A DNA stretch of 64,000 bases. Source: Eublepharis macularius (lineage: Eukaryota > Chordata > Lepidosauria > Squamata > Eublepharidae). The position numbers and the translations under genes are program-made. How positions within the stretch are numbered: the first letter of the stretch is position 1; the number at the start of each line of letters is the position of its first letter. Positions 56,901 through 64,000 of this stretch are shown piece after piece. Under the pieces are notes generated by a model. That model had not been told where the DNA came from, searched no databases, and saw only the letters and a list, made by a program, of their open reading frames with translations. The stretch spans positions 35,076,001 to 35,140,000 of the forward strand of contig NC_072806.1 of assembly GCF_028583425.1 (NCBI RefSeq). Direction: 5' to 3'.

Positions 56901-59900
56901 AGTGGGTGTTTGTAAGTGGGGGGCATGAAGGAGAGCAAGTGACAAAATGGAATTTTGCCCTTGGAGGAGGGAATTATTAATGGGGAGTTCTCAGCTGATG
57001 TTGAAATCTCAAATAATGTTTCTTCCCCCCCCCCTGGACTTTTCCGCTTGCAGTTGCCCTCTGACACCTGTCGTCAGCAAAGCTAGCGCTGGGGCCATGG
57101 AAGTCTTGGATGTGTTTGGCACGGACAATCTCCAGAGCTTTCTCCAGGTAAAATAAATAAATAATTTTTTTTTAGAAAAGATATTGGGTAGGCAGTTCCC
57201 GGCACACGGTGCTGAACAGCTACTCGGTAGGCCATTTTGCACAGCGCGTAGAGTCGGTTCTTCACTTGAGTGAGCAGACTGAGCCCGTGGTTTGAGGTTC
57301 TGGAAGACTGGGATTGCATCCGCTTTGTTCGTCCTTGCATGGTAGACAATCATAGTAAACATTTTGGTATCACATTTCACAAAATTATTAATATATGCCA
57401 GTTGGCAACGTCAATAAGATATTAGTGCTTTATAAGTAGACCACATTTGGAATTGATAGGTTCATTGGTTCATTATCAATAAGGAATTCAGGTACAGGTA
57501 ACCATTGATAGAAAAAGTTATCATTATATCTTGCCATTTCTAAGTGTGTTTTATGGTTTGCTAGCTTTTCCATTATAAAATACTCCCATGGATGGCTGTA
57601 CCATGTTGTGATTGATGGTGGGTTGTTGGATATACAGTTAGAAGCAATAACGGACTTGGCTATAGACAACAGTATTGAGATAAGATTTTTCCTAATCTTT
57701 GGGATTGATGGCTCCTTCCAATAATTCAATAGCACGGTTTCCGTTGTCATTGGTTCCCTTTAACCCGTAATAGCCTTTATTGTTGTTTTCCAAAAATTTT
57801 GTGAATGCTTACAATCCCATCAACAGTGAATATAGTTTCCTATTTCCCCCAGCATTTAAGTGTTGGAGGAGTTTTTTTTAAAAAAATCTGCCCTATCCTG
57901 TAGTGCTTAACTGTATGAAATTTCCAGGATTGTCTGTCACGTGTAACATGACACAATTTAAAAACACCAACAGAAACCAAACCCACCACTATCCGTGGAT
58001 CTCTGTCTTTCCTTCTGAGTGTTTGTTGCTTTTTCAGGTTGGTTCGGCTTTGGTTGCTTCTTATTTTGGAGATTCTTTTACAGCTTTTTTTTAGTTTGAT
58101 TTTAATACTGCAGTTTCTGAGCATGTATTGGTTTTGATTGTGTTTTATCTATTGGGCACTGCCTACATTTAAATCATACTAAATCCACGTCATTTTATTC
58201 TATGTAGATCTCATTATATCCAGGGCTTTTTTTGAGGGGGAATGCTCTGGAACGGCGTTCCAGCAGCTTTAGAATCTGCCCACGTGATTCCTTCCTCCTT
58301 TGGCCCTGCTGGCTCTGCAGTGGAGGCTAAGCCGCTTGGAGTTCATTCTGCTCTCTTGAGTGAGAGCGTAAGCAGATGCTGCTCAGGCCTGGTGCTGGCT
58401 CTGCAGAGGAGGTTTAGCTGCTTTGAGTTCATTCTGCTTTGTTTTCATTCCTCTGTGAGTGAGAGAGAGAGCAAGTGAGCTGGGGCCCAGTGCGGGCTTT
58501 GCAGAGGAGGGTTAAGCTGCTTTGAGTTCATTCTGTTTTATTTTCATTGGGGGAGTGGGTGGGTGGGGCTGTGTGTGTATGTGTGCTGCTTTGAGTTCAT
58601 TCTGCTTTCTTTTCGGGGGTGGGGCAGGGCTCTGTGTGTGTGTGTGCTGTTTTGAGTTCATTCTGCTTTCATTTCATTTAGGAGTTTCTGTATGTGTGTG
58701 CTGCTTTGAGTTCATTCTGTTTTAGTTTCATTTGGGGGTGGGTGGGGCGGTGTGTGTATGTGTGCTGCTTTGAGTTCATCCTGCTTTCTTTTCATGGGGT
58801 GGTTCGGACTATGCATGTGTTTGTGTGTGTGTTGCTTTCATTCTTTTGTTGACTGAAATTGACATTGTTATGGTTCCCACAGCTTTTGAATGCAGATTGG
58901 TTCTGTGTTAGTTAAATATATCAGTTATGGTTATTTGTATTAGTTAAAATATCAGTTATGGTTATTCCAGTTTAATGCTAGGAATGGATAGCTGTGTCCA
59001 AGTCACAGAAGGCTTTCATCAATATATTCATCAGCATATAGGAGTTCTTATGTCTTAATAGCTGTAACTCAAATGGTTCTCCCCACCCTCAGCTGATTAA
59101 CATCACTGAAATTGCAGTGGACATATGGGTATTTTTATGAATATTGTTTGTCTGGGACATTGGAATATTTATGAGCATTTCACAATGTCACCAACAACTT
59201 AGCCATTTTTTTTTCTACGCTGGCAGAGGGAATCTGTTAGAATTTAGATTTGTGAGATGGGTTTTGGATTTTTAGAGGTCCCCTCTTTCTTGCATATTTT
59301 AAAATATTATTCTAAAGAAATGAAATGTTTGGGAAAGGGAATGGAAGATTGCACTTTTTGTAGAGGATACAGAAAGGAAAAAAAAACCCGTTTCTCATAA
59401 TAGTGTAGTTCCCCAAGCTTACTAACAATTATCTTGTCGTAATGCATTGTGCTGGGTTCTGGGAAGCGGCGTCACTTCCGGGAGTGACGTCATCATGCAT
59501 TTCCAGGAGCGCACGCATGCTTTCTGCACACTCTTTTCCTAGAAAAAAAGCCCTGATTATATCCCATACTTTTAAGTCATCGGGGTCTATTTGGACCCCA
59601 ATAATATATTCATAAAGTTCAGAAAGATTTATTTCACAGGAACATTTTTAACGTGCCTTTCTCTGTGACCATTTTCAAGGTGTGTTACTATGATCCTGAA
59701 ACTAAATGACAATTTAAAAGATACCCTCCACAAAAGACTGTCTAGTGATAACTGCAAAACGTCTTGAACCCATTTAGCAGCATTCTGCTCACTTCCTTTT
59801 CTTTGACGAACAAGTTTAGATATTTCTTCTTTTCCCCAAGAGATGTGTTGTGCTGTGCTTGGTCTCATGATGGCAGCATTGCACAAGGTTTAAAAATTGC

Positions 59901-62884
59901 GAGCGGCGGTGCGGGGGGGGGGAGGGTTTCAAGAGTAAGGAAGTTCTGGGTGAATGGAGATCGAGAGACAGGACGGAGCTTGTCGGATGGGGTCATGTCA
60001 AATGAATTTGGATTCCTGCACTCCGTAGGGGAGACCCAAGACAAGAGAAATGGTGGGAGGTCTCTCAGCACTCATAGACGGTGCTTATGCAGCATATACA
60101 CTGGCAAGTGCCTGTCTTACCTTCTTCTCCTTCCCTTTGGCTTGTTTCAGAGTCTCGTCCGAGCACCGATCCTTGCCAGCAACCCTTTCCAACTGATATA
60201 AAAAGCCTGTAAAAAAGTGTTGATGCTTAATTGAAACATCTGGGGGAATTAGTTTCTTTAGTATAAAGTGCAATTTATGAACATGCAGGGCGTCACGGTG
60301 ATCTCTTTAATTGGGTCCTCATTGGCCAGCCTAACCTTCGTTGCTGGGCATGCATAAATTTCGATACTCTTATTGCCTGGAAACTGCCGATTTTTCAAAA
60401 AATGAGGCCAGAGGGAAGCGCTCCCCCACCCTCCGCTTTTACTAAAATGAATTTTGTAGTTAATTGGGTGCTCTTCTTTCTATGTCAAGGAATGCAATGA
60501 AAAGGTGAACTTGTGCCAAATTTTGCTGGATCTAATTGAAATCCATCTAACCCGTTCAATGATTATATCTGAAGGACTGCCAGCTTTCTTACAAACTTAA
60601 CTGTCAATTAAGACCCACTGGTGGGCTGTTGTTTGACTGCCCCTGCTTTTTGAGGTGCGGTAAATGGGTAGTCAGTGAAACGAGGGCCTCTTCTGTGGTG
60701 GCACCCCAATTGTGGATTACTCTCCAGAATGGAACACAGCCAGTGCCTTCTTGGTTGGCGCTCAGTTGCTGGGTGGATATTATTCTGTGTTCCTGAGTGC
60801 TGGGTGGCTATTACCTCTGTGCTCCTGAGATTTTAATTAATTTTAATTGGTGTTTAATTAGATAATGGTTGCTGGTTCCTGCTTCTTTTTGAACCGCTTG
60901 CCCCCCTTTAATGTCAGTAGGTTGTTTTTTTGTTATGGCGGGAGTTTTGCATAAGCAATAGAAATATTTAAAATAAATACCCTGCATGGCTTTTTGCTTG
61001 CCTTACTTATCTGTGAAATGACAACATGCAGGGCTCCATTTTTGAGGGATATACTTAAAAATGGTAACAAATGTAATTCATTAGTTTCCCTTTCTCCAGT
61101 CTTTCCTATCCAGTTTCCCACTTTTCCATCTATAACAGTTCTGCAAGACATTTTAAGGCCAAGACAGGACTTGAGAAATCCCAGGCACCAGGTAGCCATG
61201 GTGCCTAGAAACTTCATTGTGGTGCCAGGTATTTTGTCTGGTAGCAATAATTAGAAAATTCGATCGTACCGTAACCCTGAAGGCTGAAATATGAGTCTGA
61301 CTTCTAATGTTTTGTGCTGGCTTCTAGAGCCAAAGAAAATTTATCAAGGACTAGGCTAAGAGATGGCAGAAGGCCCAGGGTCATCCCGGAAGCTTCAGTA
61401 ATGAATAGGGATTTGAACCCATGGCTGCCAGTTCAAGTCCAGTAGCACCTTTAAGACTAACTTTATTGTACTAACCTCATTCAGTCCAGTAGCACCTTTA
61501 AGACTAACCAACTTTATTGTAGCATAAGCATCTGACGTCAGATGCATCTGACGAAGAGAGCTGTGGTTCTCGAAAGCATATGCTACAATAAAGTTGCATC
61601 TGATGAAGAGAGCTGTGGTTCTCAAAAGCTTATGCTACAATAAAGTTGGTTAGTCTTAAAGGTGCTACTGGACTCTACTATTTGGCGACTACAGACTAAC
61701 TTGGCTGACTCCTCTAGTTCAAGTCCAGTGTGCAATCCACAACACCACACTTCCTCTGACCTATGCCACCATAGTAGAGGTGGACGTAGACCATACATAT
61801 GCCTCTGACCTGGTAAGAAATCCTCACCTGTCTAGGCTCAGAAACATTCTTTTGTGATGAGTCCCCCGTCACTCATTCACAATGATCAATTGGCCAAAAT
61901 ACCTCCTGGATTTTTTTTTAATGATAGTTTGTTTATGGATTACCAAAAACCTCTTGGAGAACTTTGTGATGACAAAATAGTGTGTTCGTTTGTTTATTAA
62001 TTTTTTTATCCTGCTTTTCGACCACAAATTCATTCTCAAAGTGGCTTAGAAGAATTAAGACATACAAGCAGGGCTCATTTCAAGGGGGAACACACAGGAA
62101 CGCAGTTCCGGCAGTTCCCCCAAAAGGTCACATGTCAGGTGGCCCCGCCCACCTGACTCTCGGCCATTTTGGGCCCGTTTCAGCCTGGATTGGGGCTGAA
62201 ACGGCCCAGATCGGGCCTCTGGCGGGTGGTGGATCGCTCTCCCGCTCATCAGTGGCCCGATCCTGACCATTTTGGGCCCCTTTTGGCCATTTTCAGCCCC
62301 TTTTTGCCATTTTGGGCCCAATTTCGGCCCTGAATAGCCAGGATTGGGTCCAAAACAGGCAGAATAGGGGATGTCGGGGTGAGGCATATGCAAATCAGTT
62401 ATACTAATGATACACTTCTGGTGATGGTAAGAGGCGTGGCATATGCTAATGAGATATGCTAATGAGTTATGCTAATGAGTTCCTCCAGCTCTTTTTCTAC
62501 GAAATGACCCCTGCATACAAGTGATATTAAAATGCATTGTAAATCATCTTTGGGAAAATAATTTTCGGTTGGAGCTGGATCCTGGCTTGGCGGAGGGGCA
62601 CTTGGCTGCACCCAACCATCCCTTGCACGCTCCAGTTGGTTTAGTTGGGACTGGGAGGTGGAGGAGGCTCTCAGCTAAGCTGGATCCAAGCATGCTGGAA
62701 GGGGGTAGATTTGTGCCTCTCCACTTCTTCCACTTCTCTTCCTGACTTCTTTACTTCTTGCAGGCAAAATCTGAACAAGGTTGGGATATCGTTGGGACAG
62801 TTGGCCACTGCGAAACCCAGAATGACATCCCCGTTGAGAGCTGCTTAGATTTCCACTGGATGAAGCCCACCGTCTTGTTACTAG
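53132..62884 (+). CDS. MRM1: MRM1, mitochondrial rRNA methyltransferase 1 (exons 1-3; continues beyond window)
   Basis: Exons 53132-53949, 57054-57147 and 62764-62884 join in frame with GT/AG borders to 344 residues plus one base. MRM1 is a SpoU/TrmH (SPOUT) enzyme that 2'-O-methylates one guanosine of the mitochondrial large rRNA (G1145 of human 16S), using S-adenosylmethionine, in the matrix. Seen here: an Arg-rich N-terminus with RGFS, fitting a mitochondrial targeting peptide; a weakly conserved linker about 100 residues longer than in human; the substrate-binding domain from [11 protein letters not shown] at about residue 144; and SPOUT motif 1, with Asn250 and Arg256 in [16 protein letters not shown]. 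Motifs 2 and 3 (knot and cofactor loop) lie in exons beyond the window; only the G of the LVLG-type strand is reached. Two starts are possible, 53060 and 53132. A good acceptor at 53102 (TTCTTGTTTCTTAAG) favours 53132. Confidence 0.93.
53965..54130 (-). repeat. SINE S2, 3' part
   Basis: Plus-strand text CATTTTATCCTCACAACAACC then TTGTAAGCTAGGAGAGGCTA matches the complement of the S2 body. Confidence 0.6.
54297..54522. mobile_element. Paired-arm hammerhead-bearing retroelement (family P2), MRM1 intron 1
   Basis: GGGTAGCCATATTAGTCTG start; two complementary arms meet near 54437. Exact 12-bp direct repeat CCTCCCTGCATG at 54285-54296 and 54523-54534. Confidence 0.75.
54585..55452 (+). mobile_element. 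hAT transposon, internally deleted, with BED-finger start
   Basis: CAGGGTGGAT at one end and ATCCACCCTG at the other, with ATTTAAATC repeats inside both ends. Exact 8-bp duplication CTTTCAGT at 54577-54584 and 55453-55460. From 55272 the plus strand reads [20 protein letters not shown], the start of a BED-type zinc finger as found at the N-terminus of hAT transposases. Almost all of the transposase after this is missing, so the copy is nonautonomous. The upstream 690 bases would be its 5' leader. Confidence 0.85.
55527..55759. mobile_element. Paired-arm hammerhead-bearing retroelement (family P3)
   Basis: CCAGAGGAGTTAGCCGTG start, arms meeting near 55660, right arm ending in a T run. Direct repeat CTTAGGAT at 55519-55526 and 55760-55767. 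Confidence 0.75.
55668..55707 (+). ncRNA. Hammerhead-ribozyme-like motif, P3 right arm
   Basis: CTGATGA (55672-55678), an extra A, stem II GAGAA/TTCTC, GAAA (55696-55699), short AGCT stem III, T at 55703, then ATGC (55704-55707) pairing with ACAT/GCAT at 55668-55671 except for one end base. The left arm holds its mirror at about 55612-55651 on the minus strand. Confidence 0.65.
55783..55945 (-). repeat. tRNA-derived SINE (family S1)
   Basis: Minus strand GGCTGTGGCTCTGCGGCGGA, GCATCTGCTTTCCATCAGAA, GGTTCAATTCC (B box), then the S1 body to GACAATACTGACC. Confidence 0.8.
56385..56851. mobile_element. Penelope-like terminal repeat with internal segment (family P1)
   Basis: Starts TATTGTCAAAGGCTTTCACGG-like (56388 onward), then the P1 arm, then about 250 bp of internal sequence (CAGTGTCACAGTGTGGAAAA, GGATTGGTGCTTGATATGC), and closes with an inverted part of the P1 arm from about 56777. 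Exact 13-bp direct repeat GTTTTCATGTTTT at 56372-56384 and 56852-56864. It shows that the arm belongs to a larger retroelement. Confidence 0.7.
57054..57147 (+). CDS. MRM1: MRM1 exon 2
   Basis: After CTTGCAG, one base completes Ser273, then [20 protein letters not shown] and [11 protein letters not shown] before GTAAAA. Nearly equal to human [20 protein letters not shown]. Confidence 0.95.
57390..57860 (-). mobile_element. L1-like LINE, ORF2 C-terminal remnant
   Basis: The minus strand reads [16 protein letters not shown] and then [20 protein letters not shown] with WLPVPEFL, the spacing and residue style of the L1 ORF2 C-terminal region. No catalytic reverse transcriptase part is present. 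MRM1 intron 2. Confidence 0.5.
58221..59555. mobile_element. 1.3 kb hAT-type element with internal minisatellite (family c)
   Basis: CAGGGCTTTTTTTGAGG to GAAAAAAAGCCCTG. Exact 8-bp duplication ATTATATC at 58213-58220 and 59556-59563. The terminal modules resemble families a and b. The interior holds repeated GCTGCTTTGAGTTCATTCTG units and a long AT-rich part. No transposase frame was seen. Confidence 0.85.
58330..58810 (+). repeat. Minisatellite inside the family c element
   Basis: The core GAGTTCATTCTG recurs about seven times, at irregular spacing of roughly 60-110 bases, separated by GT-rich and G-rich spacers (GGGTGGGTGGGG, GTGTGTGTATGTGTGCTGCT). Confidence 0.85.
59564..61320. other. MRM1 intron 2, little recognised
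   Basis: Mostly unrecognised sequence. The 8-bp flank of the family c element shows the unoccupied site continued here. Open frames on either strand look random. Confidence 0.35.
61330..61755 (-). repeat. tRNA-derived SINE (family S2), interrupted
   Basis: GATTTGAACCC, CAGGGTCATCCCGGAAGCTTC and, after the insertion at 61444-61715, GTGTGCAATCCACAACACCA are the minus-oriented S2 head and body. Confidence 0.65.
61444..61715. mobile_element. Hammerhead-bearing retroelement (family P3), complex copy
   Basis: One left arm and two tandem right-arm hammerhead units (at about 61544 and 61587). Exact 14-bp direct repeat AGTTCAAGTCCAGT at 61430-61443 and 61716-61729, in the S2 SINE. Confidence 0.75.
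62069..62513. mobile_element. hAT-type MITE, family a, full length
   Basis: CAGGGCTCATTTCAAGG to CGAAATGACCCCTG. Exact 8-bp duplication CATACAAG at 62061-62068 and 62514-62521. It ends 250 bases before MRM1 exon 3. Confidence 0.9.
62764..62884 (+). CDS. MRM1: MRM1 exon 3
   Basis: [14 protein letters not shown] through [15 protein letters not shown] and the first base of a Gly codon, before GTACGT. It matches human AQQGWLVAGTVG...SCLEFLWERPTLLVLG. The next exon, expected to start NEGSGLS, was not found before 64000. Confidence 0.92.
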
Positions 62885-62918
62885 GTACGTAATATCTTGG
62901 TATTTAAACCATGGTGTA

Positions 62919-63120
62919 AAATCAAAAAGAGTCCAGGTTGCATCTGACAAAGAGAGCTGTGGTTCTCGAAAGCTTGTGCTACAATAAAGTTGCATCTGAC
63001 TAAGAGAGCTGTGGTTCTCAAAAGCTTATGCTACAGTAAAGTTGGTTAGTCTTAAAGGTGCTACTGGACTCTTTTTGATTTTGCTACTACAGACTAACAC
63101 GGCTAACTCCTCTGGATCTA
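62919..63120 (+). mobile_element. Hammerhead-bearing retroelement (family P3), two tandem units
   Basis: Two direct copies of the hammerhead unit (about 62943 and 62990), then GGTGCTACTGGACTC...CTACTACAGACTAACACGGC. Exact 13-bp direct repeat AAACCATGGTGTA at 62906-62918 and 63121-63133. It lies 35 bases after MRM1 exon 3. Confidence 0.75.
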
Positions 63121-63492
63121 AAACCATGGTGTATAATTGTGGTGGAAGGTCAGTGCCCACAGTGCAGTTTGCTTTTGTTTAGTACTTTGTTGTTTTATTA
63201 ATAAGCATAAAATTGCAGTTTGCTATTGAAGGCTGAGAAGTGCAATAGGATAAAGCTGAAGTTTTCCATTTGGAAATGGGGATTTGCAAGGAGGGTATGA
63301 CCGAAGAAAGAAGTGAAGGAGACTGGTAATGAATTCACTCAGAGTCAGCTAGTTTTATAGACAGTGCGTATGAAATACATCAGCAGTCAAAGCAAATGGA
63401 ATCTTTCAGAAGTTCTCCCTTCTCCACCAGGGAAGGGCCCGGGGTGGAGGCGCACATGGCTGTGAAAGCACAAGTTGGATGCTTACAAGATG

Positions 63493-63590
63493 GATCTGAA
63501 GAAGTGAGCTGTGGCTCACGAAAGCTCATACCCTACCACTAATTTTGCTAGTCTTACTGGTGCTACTGGACTATCGCTTTTTTCCACTGC
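63493..63590 (+). mobile_element. Hammerhead-bearing retroelement (family P2), single short arm
   Basis: GATCTGAAGAAGTGAGCTGTG's first part, then GGCTCACGAAAGCTCATACC and GGTGCTACTGGAC. Direct repeat TACAAGATG at 63484-63492 and 63591-63599. The hammerhead core reads CTGAAGA...GAAA. Confidence 0.7.
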
Positions 63591-63716
63591 TACAAGATGA
63601 ATGTACATGATAGGGGAGCAGAACGATATTGCTATATGCATACAACTGGGTGGCTTAGGTGGGTTATCAATACCTCCGACTGCAGTAATGGACCAATCGA
63701 GTTCTAAAGGAAAGTT

Positions 63717-63995
63717 TCATATCCTGTCTCCTCGTTGGAGTGAGTTCTGGGTAGGGTAAATGGAACACTGCAGGCAGAAGTTTGGGTACCATCGCTGCCT
63801 GTTACGTCTTTCCTGCTGGATCCCTTTTCTCCATGCTATGGGGGCGTTGTCCATTATCTCGTTGGTATCGGAGAGAACTTTTCCATCTCTCTGATTTTCA
63901 CCTTCGTAATATGCCTTCTTTGGCACTGTAATGGCTGAAGCTACCGCAAGTAAGGTAACAAGGGGTTTGGTGAGGGTGTTAGCAGGGTGAGGGGG
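63717..63995 (-). other. Unidentified open frame at the window edge
   Basis: The minus strand is open for about 90 codons, with a hydrophobic stretch (LVTLLAVASAI) followed by charged and Cys-containing text (RWYPNFCLQCSIYP). I recognise no family. It could be a fragment of a transposable element in MRM1 intron 3 or chance. There is no evidence that it is a host gene. Confidence 0.25.
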
Positions 63996-64000
63996 TCAGG

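Noticed and set aside
58520-58790. Cys- and Phe-rich open frames in the family c element
   Set aside because: They come from the GT-rich minisatellite and contain no domain.

Overview
The window is nuclear DNA of an amniote vertebrate, almost certainly a squamate reptile. It has short exons separated by long introns, one CpG island, and a very dense load of dispersed repeats: hAT and PIF/Harbinger-like MITEs, several tRNA-derived SINE families, 5S rRNA-derived SINEs, CR1/L2-type LINEs, and head-to-head paired short retroelements. The repeat mix is what I would expect of a squamate, but I cannot name the species from sequence alone.

Three protein genes lie in the same orientation: the last two coding exons of GGNBP2 (1-107 and 840-1043), a complete seven-exon DHRS11 (6399-43022), and the first three coding exons of MRM1 (53132-62884, continuing past the window edge). 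This order and orientation match the human 17q12 block as I know it. Every exon junction used here has GT/AG borders, keeps the reading frame, and gives a protein that matches the family over its whole visible length. The products are not a pathway: GGNBP2 is a reproductive and placental regulator, DHRS11 is a cytosolic NADPH-dependent short-chain reductase for steroids and dicarbonyls, and MRM1 is a mitochondrial large-rRNA 2'-O-methyltransferase. They share only conserved neighbourhood.

Layout: 1-3.4 kb GGNBP2 end and 3' untranslated region; 3.4-6.0 kb repeat-filled spacer with nested elements; 6.0-7.05 kb CpG island and DHRS11 exon 1; 6.5-28 kb a 21.5 kb first intron carrying most of the repeats, including a ten-copy 89-bp array grown from the inside of a SINE; 28-43 kb DHRS11 exons 2-7, with an inverted, decayed copy of exon 4 in intron 2 and a LINE-in-LINE nest at 34-36.8 kb; 43-53 kb intergenic repeats; 53-64 kb MRM1.

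The most striking observations are: (1) three related families of short retroelements, paired head to head and mostly flanked by 11-14 bp direct repeats, that carry hammerhead-ribozyme-like cores, as known for Penelope-like element terminal repeats; (2) the inverted DHRS11 exon-4 copy, complementary to the true exon; (3) the 89-bp tandem array of a SINE promoter segment; (4) hAT-type MITE families whose exact 8-bp target duplications can be read directly, one of them a 1.3 kb element with an internal minisatellite; and (5) PIF/Harbinger-like foldback MITEs with 3-bp TNA target duplications, one confirmed by its host SINE.
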